DNA of 64,000 bases from Mycolicibacter senuensis (lineage in GTDB: Bacteria > Actinomycetota > Actinomycetes > Mycobacteriales > Mycobacteriaceae): assembly GCF_002101885.1 (NCBI RefSeq), contig NZ_LQPS01000039.1:1-64000 (forward strand). The letters are read 5' to 3'. Numbering within the stretch: position 1 is the stretch's first letter; each line of letters begins with the position of its first letter. Under the pieces are notes generated by a model, which was given only the letters and a program-made list of their open reading frames with translations, made no database searches and had not been told where the DNA came from. The translations under genes and the position numbers were made by a program. Of this stretch, positions 56,047 to 64,000 are shown one piece after another.

Positions 56047-59000
56047 GGCAGTGCTCGAATCGGTCCGGGCCGGCTCCAGCCGGTGACGGTCATGGTGCCC
56101 TCGTCGATGACGGCGTCGGGCGCGGTCTTGGTGGGGATCAGCCGGTGGTAGGCCTCCACCGCACCCCAGTCGCGATACCAGTCGTCGCGCAGGTAGGTCG
56201 GCACGGTGGTGGTCCACAGCATCGCCTGGGTGATCATGAACGGCCCACCGTCCTCGGCGGACTGCCACAGGTTCGACGAGGCCGCGGTCTGCTTGTGATC
56301 CGGCATGATCCGGTACTCGGGGAGCTCGGCGACTCCGAGGTGTTCGGAGAACGGCCGCTGGCACGGGAAGTTCGCCGCGACCGCGATGTCCATCAGCACC
56401 GGGGTCTGCGAGCCCATCAGCTCGCCGATGGTCTGCACTACCGGCACCCGCGGCGGGGTGAAGGCGATCCACTGTTCGGTGGACAGGTTCGGGTCGTTGG
56501 CCACGACGCGCACCACGTCGGTGCCGGGCGGCGCCCACGCCAGCGGGAATCGCAGGTTGCGCCAGGAGTTCTGCGGCCCGATGTCGATGGGCTCCACCTC
56601 GCCCAATGACTTGACGGTGCCGTCGGGCCGGGTGGTGCCCCATTCCAGTTTCAGCGGCTGGCCGTAATCGAGCTTGCCGTCCTCGCCGTGCGACCAGATG
56701 GCGCCCGCGGCGCTGACGACGACGATGGGAGCCCGTTGCGCGCCGGGCTCCGGCAGCCGGTACCAGACCGAGGTGGCGTGCGCGGCCACCTGCTCCTTGT
56801 ACGACCCGAGCACCGGTGTGACGGCCGGGTTCAGGCCGAACGGCAGCGCCACCCGGGATCCGTTCACCCCGTCCGGGGCGTCGTCGGGAATCTTGCCGCC
56901 GGCGGTGCCCGCGGCGTCGCTCTGGTTGGCGCTGGGTTTGTTGGGGGAGGCGTCGGCGTTGGGCACACCGGGCTTGGCGATCACCGCCAGCGAGGTCAGG
57001 TCGTCGTCGACGGCGTTGGGGTCGAAACCGTACGGGTCGGTGCCGCCGAGCGGGCCGAGCTCGCCGTAACGCTGGCCCGGGATCGGTTGCAGCAGACCGG
57101 CATTGGTATCCGGTTCGGCGAGCACGTCGTCGGCCATGCCGCAGGAGGACAGGCCGGAGAGGAGGGCGTCGGCGTTGGCCCGGGCGGTGGTGTAGGCCGG
57201 GTACCGCCCGGCCGCGGCCTTGGCCATCGAGCCGACCATCAGCAGCACCATCAGGCTCGAGACGACCAGCAGTGGTGTCGACGCCAGGATCCGGTTGCGC
57301 CGGGTGGCGGTGACCTGGGTGTGGCCGGCGTAGTCCAGCCGGAAGTGCTGCCAGCCGGCCAGCAGGCCGGTGGCGATCGAGGCTGCCAGGAACATCGAGG
57401 TGACCGGGCGGCTGGCGATCACCGGCGGGATGTCGAACCACGGCACGCCGTAGCCGCCGACGTAGAACCAGCCGTTGACGCCCGAGGTCGCCCAGGCGAC
57501 CAGGAACAGCAGCGCGGTGACGTACAGCGTCATGTTGCGTCGACTGTGCAGTCCGACCCGGGCGAAGGTGAACGCGGTGACCGCGGCCAGCGCCCCGGCC
57601 AGCCCGGCGAACCCGCCGAACTGCACCGCCCACTTGGTCGGGGTGAAGGTCAACAGCAGCAGGCCCACCGCCGTCGTCCCGATCAGCCGCCAGGCGGGCC
57701 CGCTGGCCACCCCGGCGATCCGGCCGCGCCGCAGCAGGATCACCAGCATGGCGAACATGCAGAACAGCAGCACCAGCACGGCGAACCTGCGGGTCATCGA
57801 GGCGTCGACGTTCTCCTCGACGGTCAGGAAGTAGTAGCGCAGGAACTCCTGATACCAGGCGATCGTCGGCCCGACGACATATTTGATGCGGGCGGACTCG
57901 GCGACCGCGGCCAGCGTCTGCGACCGGCACACCACCACGGCGATCACCGAGGCCGCCGCGGCCAGCACCGCCAGCGGGCCGGCCAGGCCGTCGAGGGCTC
58001 GGCGCTTGCGGATCACCCCTTCGATGGCGCGCGATCCGGTCAGCAGCGGAGCCAGCGCGATCAGCCCGTGCGGGGCCAGCGTCACGGTGAAGACGGCCAC
58101 CAGGATCGCGCACGCGGTCGGCACCAGCCGGCGGGTGGCGATGGTGTGCTCCACCAGCACCCAGACCACCAGCGTGCCCAGCGCGATCAGCGGTTCGGGG
58201 CGCAGGCCGTTGTTGAACGGCAGCCAGGCCGCCGCGAACATCATCGCGGCGGTGAACACCGCGATTCGGTTGCCGGACAGCCGGCCCAGCCGAGGCAGGA
58301 TGCGGCGGCTAATGATCAGCCAGCAGGCCATGCCGGCCAGCGTGGCGGGCAGCCGCATCCACACTCCGGCGGTGCTGAGGCTGCTCAGTTGGCCCAGCAG
58401 TGCCGGATACCAGTCGAAGGGGGCCTCGCTGGCGCCGAAGAAGCGGTAATAGTTGGCGACGTACCCGGCGTGCTCGACGTTGCGGGCCATCGTGAGGTTG
58501 TAGCCGTCGTCGCTGGAGATGGCGCCGATGACGTGCCACAGCGCCAGGGTGGCCAGCACCCCGATGTCGGCCAGCCAGGTTATCGGGTTGGCCTTGAACC
58601 AGTGCCGCCAGCTGCGCGGGGTGCGGTGGGTGTGGCGGCGGTCCAAGACCGCCAGCGCGATGATCGACGCCAGCACCGCCAGCACCCCCAGGGCCATCAC
58701 GGCGGCCTTGAGCGTCGTCGGGTTGGTGATGAAGCGGGTGTCGACGGCGATGTGCGCGCTCAGGCCCGGCTCCGGGCCGACTTTGAGCTCGGTGAAGATG
58801 CCGCCGATCTGCGGCTTGTTCTCCGGCGGCAGGCTGCCGGAGGCACCCGGTATGCCGACGAATTCGGCGCCGACATCGCCGGGGTTGGCCCACAGGCGCA
58901 GTTGGCTGCAGTCGGCGATCTTGTTGCGGGGGGCGGCCGCGGCCACATGATCGCGGTAGGCGGCGAACACGGTGGTCTTGTTGGCTCGCACGAACAGGCC

Positions 59001-59321
59001 GTGCGCGGTGGCGTCGACGCCGCCGGCCGGCACCGTGGACACCACCAGGCCGCCGCTGGCCGGCAGCGTGGCGATGGCCGAGCAGGGGATGGTGATGTCC
59101 AGGCCGCGCGGTGCTCCGGAGACCAGCGGGGCGGTGACGTCGGTGACGTGGCCTTGCGCGTCAACGCCCTGCGGCCAAGCGATGGTGGCGGTGGTCTGTC
59201 GGGCCGGGAGCAGCGGCGTGATGCCGCACAGCAACACGCCGGCGATGCCGGCGACCACCGCGATCAGCCGGGCGAGTCGATGGCGGTGCTGGTCCTTAGG
59301 CTGCGCGGAGGGGGAGGACAC
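56043..59321 (-). CDS. embA: Arabinosyltransferase EmbA
   Basis: A 1,092-residue GT-C membrane enzyme acting with EmbB in arabinogalactan synthesis. The catalytic-loop motif reads [19 protein letters not shown], as in EmbA rather than EmbB or EmbC. The C-terminal half is an extracytoplasmic domain with the VDGS/NGSR-type carbohydrate-binding features of Emb proteins. Start GTG at 59321. In M. tuberculosis it follows embC after about 90 bases; here about 1.2 kb with a toxin-antitoxin module intervenes. Confidence 0.96.
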   Translation of the reverse strand: MSSPSAQPKDQHRHRLARLIAVVAGIAGVLLCGITPLLPARQTTATIAWPQGVDAQGHVTDVTAPLVSGAPRGLDITIPCSAIATLPASGGLVVSTVPAGGVDATAHGLFVRANKTTVFAAYRDHVAAAAPRNKIADCSQLRLWANPGDVGAEFVGIPGASGSLPPENKPQIGGIFTELKVGPEPGLSAHIAVDTRFITNPTTLKAAVMALGVLAVLASIIALAVLDRRHTHRTPRSWRHWFKANPITWLADIGVLATLALWHVIGAISSDDGYNLTMARNVEHAGYVANYYRFFGASEAPFDWYPALLGQLSSLSTAGVWMRLPATLAGMACWLIISRRILPRLGRLSGNRIAVFTAAMMFAAAWLPFNNGLRPEPLIALGTLVVWVLVEHTIATRRLVPTACAILVAVFTVTLAPHGLIALAPLLTGSRAIEGVIRKRRALDGLAGPLAVLAAAASVIAVVVCRSQTLAAVAESARIKYVVGPTIAWYQEFLRYYFLTVEENVDASMTRRFAVLVLLFCMFAMLVILLRRGRIAGVASGPAWRLIGTTAVGLLLLTFTPTKWAVQFGGFAGLAGALAAVTAFTFARVGLHSRRNMTLYVTALLFLVAWATSGVNGWFYVGGYGVPWFDIPPVIASRPVTSMFLAASIATGLLAGWQHFRLDYAGHTQVTATRRNRILASTPLLVVSSLMVLLMVGSMAKAAAGRYPAYTTARANADALLSGLSSCGMADDVLAEPDTNAGLLQPIPGQRYGELGPLGGTDPYGFDPNAVDDDLTSLAVIAKPGVPNADASPNKPSANQSDAAGTAGGKIPDDAPDGVNGSRVALPFGLNPAVTPVLGSYKEQVAAHATSVWYRLPEPGAQRAPIVVVSAAGAIWSHGEDGKLDYGQPLKLEWGTTRPDGTVKSLGEVEPIDIGPQNSWRNLRFPLAWAPPGTDVVRVVANDPNLSTEQWIAFTPPRVPVVQTIGELMGSQTPVLMDIAVAANFPCQRPFSEHLGVAELPEYRIMPDHKQTAASSNLWQSAEDGGPFMITQAMLWTTTVPTYLRDDWYRDWGAVEAYHRLIPTKTAPDAVIDEGTMTVTGWSRPGPIRALP

Positions 59322-59342
59322 GAGCCTCGATGTTATGCGACC

Positions 59343-59365
59343 GGGGTCCCGAAGCCGGGGACCCC
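59343..59365. other. GC-rich stem-loop upstream of embA
   Basis: GGGGTCCC and GGGACCCC form a perfect 8-bp stem with a 7-base loop, 22 bases upstream of the embA start. It could terminate transcription from the inserted genes or fold in the embA leader. Confidence 0.4.
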
Positions 59366-59452
59366 CGTCCCGCCCGTCGGGCGCGGAAGCCCCTCACCGC
59401 CGCGCGGCCGGGAGATATGTGGTTGTTGCCCGCCTACGAGCGACACTGCACG

Positions 59453-59629
59453 TCATGTCGGGTCGCGCAACGCGGCGGCCCGGGCGCGCAGCGCCATCAC
59501 CCGCTGGTGGATCCGATACTCGGTGCTGCGCGGCATAAACGCCGGGCCGTAGAGTCCGCGGCCGCGCCGGTACACCCGGCCGTGCTCGCGCTCCCATCGC
59601 AACGCATCCGAGATCGCCTTCGACGTCAT
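59453..59629 (-). CDS. Short, probably N-truncated winged-helix-like protein
   Basis: 58 residues (MTSKAISDALRWEREHGRVY...) resembling the second half of an actinobacterial winged-helix: recognition helix plus wing (RRGRGLYGP), then a basic tail. Related proteins seem to have another helical segment before this start, so the 5' part may have been lost. The start lies in a 32-base tandem repeat. Function unknown. Confidence 0.4.
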   Translation of the reverse strand: MTSKAISDALRWEREHGRVYRRGRGLYGPAFMPRSTEYRIHQRVMALRARAAALRDPT

Positions 59630-59689
59630 GACCGGACCTTGCCATCGCGGCCTGACATCATGACCGGACCCTGCCATCGCGGTCTGACA
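59626..59689. repeat. 32-bp tandem duplication
   Basis: Two adjacent 32-base units, beginning TCATGACCGGACC, with 30 of 32 identities. Each would place a CAT (ATG on the minus strand) at the same point, the first being the start codon of the short ORF at 59453-59629. Confidence 0.85.
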
Positions 59690-59760
59690 TAACGCACGTT
59701 GTCGCTCGGAGGTGGGCAACTGTCCAAATGGTCCGGAGCCGCGACGGCAGGCAGGTCGGA

Positions 59761-60156
59761 TCAAAGCTCGATCACCTGCAGCACCGCGTCCAAGCCGGCG
59801 AAGTCGGCGGGGTTGCGGGTTGCCAGTGCGGCGTTGTCGGCGACGGCGACGGCCGCGATCATCACATCGACCCGGCGCCTTCTGCCGGTCGTTCGCCCGG
59901 AGGCAGCGATGATCGCACACAGTTCGCGGTACACGTCCGCTTCACGCTGGGTGAACCCAACGCCCTCCCCGTAGGCGTGGCGTAACCGGGTGAGGTCCAC
60001 CCGTGCCCGCGCGGCGATCTGCGGATCCGGGTGGGTCGTACCCTCACTGAATTCGGCGAAGGCAATTGCCGACACCAATAGTTGGTGGGTCCCGGGCGGA
60101 AGGCGCTCCCAATGCGGGCGTTGAATCAACAGATTCGTGTCGAGGTGGATCTTCAC
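59761..60156 (-). CDS. vapC: VapC-type PIN domain toxin
   Basis: A 131-residue PIN-domain ribonuclease of the type II toxin-antitoxin kind. Acidic metal-binding residues are at expected places: Asp6 (HLDTNLLI), Glu35 (IAFAEFSEG), Asp97 (RRVDVMIAAVAV) and Asp118 (NPADFAGL). Such toxins cut tRNA or rRNA when the antitoxin is lost. GTG at 60156 overlaps the antitoxin stop (GTGA). It sits between embC and embA on the emb strand. Confidence 0.88.
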   Translation of the reverse strand: MKIHLDTNLLIQRPHWERLPPGTHQLLVSAIAFAEFSEGTTHPDPQIAARARVDLTRLRHAYGEGVGFTQREADVYRELCAIIAASGRTTGRRRRVDVMIAAVAVADNAALATRNPADFAGLDAVLQVIEL

Positions 60157-60461
60157 GGGCCGCCGACTCGACCGGATTGATCCCGGCCGCTTTCGACGAG
60201 TCGCAACATCTCGGCTTCGTAATGGTCTGGCCTGGGACTGTCATACAACCCCGAGGCCATGATCTGTTCGGGACTGGCGCCGGTACGTTCGGGGGCGGCG
60301 CGGGAGGGTTGCTCGGGCGACGGGTCCTGCCCCCTGACGATCACCACACCAGTGGCCGCGCCGTGGTTGGTGACCTGGAACGTCGTTCCCTTCGCCGCCG
60401 CGTCGATGACCCGCGAGGCGTTCTGTCGAAGTTCACGAATCCCCACCGACTCCACTTCCAT
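60153..60461 (-). CDS. Phd/YefM-type antitoxin of the VapC toxin
   Basis: A 102-residue antitoxin. The N-terminal ~50 residues (VGIRELRQNASRVIDAAAKG...FQVTNHGAATGVVIV) are the DNA-binding Phd/YefM domain of the prevent-host-death family. The C-terminus (PEQIMASGLYDSPRPDHYEAEMLRLVESGR) would bind and block the toxin. It is first in the operon. An ATG at 60461 follows a TACCCT box at 6 bases, so its mRNA is probably leaderless. Confidence 0.88.
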   Translation of the reverse strand: MEVESVGIRELRQNASRVIDAAAKGTTFQVTNHGAATGVVIVRGQDPSPEQPSRAAPERTGASPEQIMASGLYDSPRPDHYEAEMLRLVESGRDQSGRVGGP

Positions 60462-60467
60462 GACGAC

Positions 60468-60503
60468 AGGGTAGCACCGTTGTAGCTCATATGTAGCACA
60501 TTG
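60468..60503 (-). promoter_or_regulatory. Toxin-antitoxin promoter with three 11-base iterons
   Basis: GTAGC occurs on the plus strand at 60471, 60482 and 60493, exactly 11 bases apart. The first overlaps AGGGTA (60468-60473), which is TACCCT on the minus strand, six bases before the antitoxin ATG. One repeat per helical turn fits cooperative antitoxin or toxin-antitoxin binding and autorepression. Confidence 0.55.
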
Positions 60504-60548
60504 TGGGCCGAGGTGCCGCGCGGAGAAACCCAGAAACCGCCAGGAAAC

Positions 60549-63500
60549 TCAGTGCCGCAGCGGCGCCGGGCTCCACAACCCGGACCGGACCGCCGTGCCC
60601 AGCTCCAGCTCAGCCGGCGTCGCCGCAGGGTAGTACGGCGTCAACTGCTGCAGCGCACCCCAGTCCCGGAACCAGTCGTGGTTCAGATAGCTGGGCACCG
60701 TGGTCGCGCGCACCAATAGCTCGGTGATGCCCAGCGGGCCACCGCCGTTGTTGTCCATCACCGGCGAGTTCGCCTCGGCGCCGAAGCGGTCCGGCAGGAT
60801 CCGCCACTTGGGCACCTCGGTCACCCCGTTCTGGTGGCCGAACGGCCGCTGGCACGGGAACGCCAGACCCACCAGCCAGTCCAGCAGCACCGGGTCCGAC
60901 GACCCCACCACGTCCTGCAGGCTGCGCAGCTGCGGAACGCGCGGCGGCGTCACCGCGATCCAGTGCTGCGGCGCCAGGTCGTCGTCGCGGACCACCAACC
61001 GGATCCGGGTGGCCTCGGCCGGGATCGCCGACATCGGCGTGCGCAGGTTGCGCCACGCCGGCACCGCCCCGATGTCACCGAAGTCGATGGTGCCGCCCGG
61101 CTTGTCGTTGGCGGCACCGGCGTCGGTGGCCCACTGCGCGGTCACCTCACCCCGGTCGAACCGGCCGGCGGCCGCCACCACCAGCAGCGGCCCGGCGTTC
61201 GCCCGGTCGGCGGGCAGCCGGTACCACGTCGAGCGCAGCTGCGCGGGCACCTGCACCCCGGGACGCCAGCTGCCCAGCACCGGCACCCGGGCCGGATCCA
61301 GCTTGTAGGGCAGCCGGGCCCGCGAGCCGTTGATGCCCTCGCGGGCGGTGGTGCCGCCCTCGGTGCCGGCCTCGCCGCTGGTCTCGGCGCCGGTCTGCGC
61401 GTCGTCGTCGGCCAGGCGGCCCAGCCCGGGCGGGCCGATCACCTGGTCGGCGGAGACGTCGGCGGGAATCCCGTTGGGCGCGAACCCGGCCGAGAACGTC
61501 GCGCCGAGTGCGTCGGCGACGGGTGTGTCGATCGGCTCGAGCATCCCGGCGTTGGGGTCCTGTTCCACCAGTACGTCATCGGCCAGCCCGCACGTCTTGC
61601 CGGTGCCCAGCACGGGAATGGCGGCCAGGTTCGACCGGCCCACCGTCCACGCCGGGTACTGGCCGAGCATCGACACCGTCAGCGACACCACCTGGAAGGT
61701 GATCAGCGCCCAGGAGGCGATTGCCAGCGGGTAGCCGGAGAGCGCCGCCCAGCGCGGCGGTCGGTCCTCGCCGTTGACGAAGTGGAACCACGCCGCGACC
61801 AGCAACGCGAGCACCGTCAGCCCCACGCCCACGGTGGCGAACGCCAGATGCCACTTGGGGAACGCGTTCGACCACGGCACCCCGAAGTTGGAGACGTACC
61901 ACCAGCCGTTGACGCTGGCGAACGACAGCGCGGTGATGAACAGCACCAGCGCGGTGAACAGCGTCCGGTTGCGCCGCGAATGCATCGCCGCGGCGCCCAC
62001 CGCGACGGCGGCCAGCGCACCCAGCGAACCGGCCAGCCCGGCGAACACCCCGAAGTGGTGCGTCCACTTGGTGGGGGTGAACATCATCGCGATGAACGAG
62101 ATGATGGTGATCCCGATGATGCGCCGGCTCGGCCCGGCCGCGGTGCCGGGAATCCGGCCCTTGCGCAACGCCATCGCCACGCTCACCGCCAGCGCGACAC
62201 CCAGCGCCAGCACCGGGAACCGGCGCGCCACCGAACCGTCCGGGGTGGCCAGGAACAGCCGCTCGTAGCGGACATGCTCCTCGAACCAGGCCAGGCTGGG
62301 CCCGACCGCGGATTTCAGGGTGCTGGCCTCCAGCTCGCCGGCCAACGTCTGGTCGCGGAAGATCACGATCGCGGTGATGCTGATCGCGGCGGCGATCGGC
62401 GCCAGCAGCGGTGCCAACCCGAACTGTGCCGAGCGCCGGTGCAAGATGGTGCGCAGCGGCCCGATCGCCACCAACAGCGCACCGATGGAGGCGATCCCGG
62501 TCGGCCCGGAGAACAGCGTCAGCGCGCCGATGATGCAGGCGACCGCCAACGGCAGCAGTCGGCTGGTGGCCACCGCCCGCTCCACCGAGCACCAGGTCGC
62601 CAGGATGCCCAGCGCGATGATCGGCTCCGGGCGCAGCCCGTTGTTGAGCGGCAGCCAGAACGCCAGGAACATGCCGGCCGCGGTCCAGGCCGCCGCCGTG
62701 CTGTGTTTGACGGCGTGGCCCAGCCGGGGCAGCACTTCGCGGCTGATCAGCCACCAGCAGGCCAGTGCCATGCCCAGCGTGGGCAGTCGCATCCAGATGC
62801 TGGTGGTCGACACCTGCGACCACACCGCCAGTAGGTCGTAGTACCAGCCGAACGGCGCCTCCGGGGTGCCGAACCAGCGGTAGAAGTTGGCCATGTAGCC
62901 GGCGTGCTCGGAGATGCGCGCCATGGTCAGGATGTAGCCGTCGTCGCTGGTGTTGGCCCCGATGAAGTGCCACCACACCAGGACCAGGGTGACCAGCGCG
63001 TCCAGCGGCGACATCGACCACCAGCGGGCCGGCAGGAACCGGCGGTGCCGGGTGCCGTCGGCGGTGTCCAGCACATGCAGGGCGATCAGCGCGAGGATCG
63101 TCAGCGCCACCCCGAGGATCATCGCGGCCAGCTTCAGCGGCGTCGGCGCGCTGGAGAAGCGGCTGTCGACAGTGGCGCTGAAGTCCAGTCCGTCCGGCGC
63201 CGGCCCGGACAGGTCGGTGTAGACGCCGACGATCTGCGGCCGGAAGTCATAGCCGCTGCGGGTGCCGGTCAGCGGTGAGCCGGGGTGCTCGGCGTTGGGT
63301 CCGTGCTTGAGGCCGACGAACTCGGCGGTGACCCGGTCGGCGTGCGCGGTGAACGTCAGCTTCTGGCAGTCGGGGCCGAGCACCTGCGACAGCGGCGCCA
63401 CCACCACCGGCACGTTGCGCACCACCAGGACCAGGTCGTCGTTGACGCGTTCGATGAGCAGTCCGCGGTCGACGGCCTTGGGCGCCTGCTTGGGCACCGT

Positions 63501-63755
63501 GGACAGCAGCACGGTGTTGGTCTTGGTCAGGCCCGCGGCGGCCCGGCATGGCACGGTGATGTCCAGATCGGTGGCCACATAGCTGATCAGCGGTGCTTGC
63601 ACGCTGGCCCACGCACCGTTCTGCGGCCAGTTGAGTTCGGCGGTGGTCTGCTTGACCGGCAACAATGGGGTGAGGATCGCCAGCAGGGTGCCCAGTACGC
63701 CGGCGACGACGGCGACGGCCCGAGCGATGCGGAAGTCGGCGCGCGTATCGGTCAC
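60549..63755 (-). CDS. embC: Arabinosyltransferase EmbC
   Basis: A 1,068-residue GT-C enzyme that extends the arabinan of lipoarabinomannan with alpha-1,5 arabinofuranose units. The catalytic loop reads GANTSDDGYILTMARISEH, with an EmbC-like N-terminal domain (TTAELNWPQNGAW) and the C-terminal carbohydrate-binding domain. GTG at 63755 lies 8 bases after a TAGCAT box. It is not preceded by aftA, which adjoins embC in M. tuberculosis and M. smegmatis; a divergent hydrolase gene is there instead. Confidence 0.95.
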   Translation of the reverse strand: MTDTRADFRIARAVAVVAGVLGTLLAILTPLLPVKQTTAELNWPQNGAWASVQAPLISYVATDLDITVPCRAAAGLTKTNTVLLSTVPKQAPKAVDRGLLIERVNDDLVLVVRNVPVVVAPLSQVLGPDCQKLTFTAHADRVTAEFVGLKHGPNAEHPGSPLTGTRSGYDFRPQIVGVYTDLSGPAPDGLDFSATVDSRFSSAPTPLKLAAMILGVALTILALIALHVLDTADGTRHRRFLPARWWSMSPLDALVTLVLVWWHFIGANTSDDGYILTMARISEHAGYMANFYRWFGTPEAPFGWYYDLLAVWSQVSTTSIWMRLPTLGMALACWWLISREVLPRLGHAVKHSTAAAWTAAGMFLAFWLPLNNGLRPEPIIALGILATWCSVERAVATSRLLPLAVACIIGALTLFSGPTGIASIGALLVAIGPLRTILHRRSAQFGLAPLLAPIAAAISITAIVIFRDQTLAGELEASTLKSAVGPSLAWFEEHVRYERLFLATPDGSVARRFPVLALGVALAVSVAMALRKGRIPGTAAGPSRRIIGITIISFIAMMFTPTKWTHHFGVFAGLAGSLGALAAVAVGAAAMHSRRNRTLFTALVLFITALSFASVNGWWYVSNFGVPWSNAFPKWHLAFATVGVGLTVLALLVAAWFHFVNGEDRPPRWAALSGYPLAIASWALITFQVVSLTVSMLGQYPAWTVGRSNLAAIPVLGTGKTCGLADDVLVEQDPNAGMLEPIDTPVADALGATFSAGFAPNGIPADVSADQVIGPPGLGRLADDDAQTGAETSGEAGTEGGTTAREGINGSRARLPYKLDPARVPVLGSWRPGVQVPAQLRSTWYRLPADRANAGPLLVVAAAGRFDRGEVTAQWATDAGAANDKPGGTIDFGDIGAVPAWRNLRTPMSAIPAEATRIRLVVRDDDLAPQHWIAVTPPRVPQLRSLQDVVGSSDPVLLDWLVGLAFPCQRPFGHQNGVTEVPKWRILPDRFGAEANSPVMDNNGGGPLGITELLVRATTVPSYLNHDWFRDWGALQQLTPYYPAATPAELELGTAVRSGLWSPAPLRH

Positions 63756-63763
63756 GGACCTAG

Positions 63764-63769
63764 ATGCTA
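63764..63769 (-). promoter_or_regulatory. -10-like box (TAGCAT) before embC
   Basis: On the minus strand TAGCAT fits TANNNT and ends 8 bases before the GTG start, suggesting that embC has its own short-leader or leaderless transcript in place of read-through from aftA. Confidence 0.35.
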
Positions 63770-63821
63770 TCGGGGCGCTCGGCGGCCCCGCGTGGTGTGT
63801 CTAGCCGGGCAGACTCGGACT

Positions 63822-64000
63822 ATGGACACTGTCGATTACGCCCCCGGCCGGCTCGCCGATTTGTTCGGTGAGCGTTCCCAGCGGACCGCGCTGCTGTGGC
63901 ACGGCAAGCAGCCCGACGCCCGCACGGCGCTCCGGCCGCTGGCCGAACTGGTGGCCGCGCACGACGTGCACGTGGTGGTGCCCGACTGGAATTCCCACCA
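63822..64000 (+). CDS. Alpha/beta hydrolase family protein, 5' part only
   Basis: The first 59 codons of a gene cut by the window end. LLWHGKQPDARTALRPLAELVAAHDVHVVVPDW fits the first strands of an alpha/beta hydrolase (dienelactone hydrolase or esterase-like). Divergent from embC with 66 bases between starts. The catalytic residues lie outside the window, so the function is uncertain. Confidence 0.65.
   Translation, partial: MDTVDYAPGRLADLFGERSQRTALLWHGKQPDARTALRPLAELVAAHDVHVVVPDWNSH

Noticed and set aside
52888-58113. A single open frame of 1,741 codons on the minus strand
   Set aside because: Only 52888-56046 encodes a real protein (EmbB). The upstream part is a shadow frame of embA without Emb features, and the ATGA overlap at 56043-56046 shows separate genes.

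Overview
The window is chromosomal DNA of a mycobacterium (high GC, GTG/ATG starts, mycolic acid and arabinogalactan genes, MmpS/MmpL, Erp, PGRS and PE-PPE-domain proteins). The order of the conserved genes matches the Mycobacterium tuberculosis segment from about Rv3839 back to Rv3793, with insertions and rearrangements. A PGRS protein that carries a signal peptide and a glycosidase, but no PE domain, hints at a Mycolicibacter/M. terrae-type lineage; that assignment is only an inference. I saw no rRNA, tRNA, CRISPR array or intact insertion sequence.

Layout. 1-10 kb: a DUF1275 membrane protein, a secreted PGRS-endoglycoceramidase fusion, a CPBP protease, an iron-box-controlled DUF2470 protein, pheA, a phosphoglycerate mutase-like protein, a small Cys-rich protein, a mini-metallopeptidase, a septum-formation-type membrane protein and serS. 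10-14.7 kb: an mmpS-mmpL transporter operon bracketed by two paralogous TetR genes. 14.7-19.4 kb: a TetR gene with the same operator palindrome on both sides, a DUF2834 membrane protein, a CrtI/PYROXD2-like oxidoreductase and a metallo-beta-lactamase/Rieske fusion. 19.5-46 kb: the cell-envelope block: three tandem acyltransferases, a HAD hydrolase, a PGRP/LGFP amidase, erp, then glf-glfT2-PAP2-ubiA-aftB (galactan and arabinan building), fbpA and fbpD (mycolyltransferase family), culp6, and fadD32-pks13-accD4 (mycolic acid condensation). 46-53 kb: accessory genes: an nhaA remnant, a secreted PE-PPE-domain esterase, an MFS transporter, and a TetR gene next to four small membrane proteins, two of which resemble haem-copper oxidase subunits III and IV. 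53-64 kb: embC, embA and embB on the minus strand, with a VapBC-type toxin-antitoxin module and a broken small ORF inserted between embC and embA, and a divergent hydrolase where aftA would be expected.

Together the central genes make UDP-galactofuranose, polymerise galactan, supply decaprenyl-phosphoryl-arabinose, add arabinan (Emb, AftB), and build and attach mycolates. The most unusual signals are a 57-bp palindromic repeat seen three times, two copies of which bracket a DUF559 endonuclease-like gene inside the mycolate cluster; the toxin-antitoxin insertion that splits the emb operon; and paired operator-like palindromes next to two TetR genes. Several genes start 6-8 nt after a TANNNT box, which suggests leaderless mRNAs.
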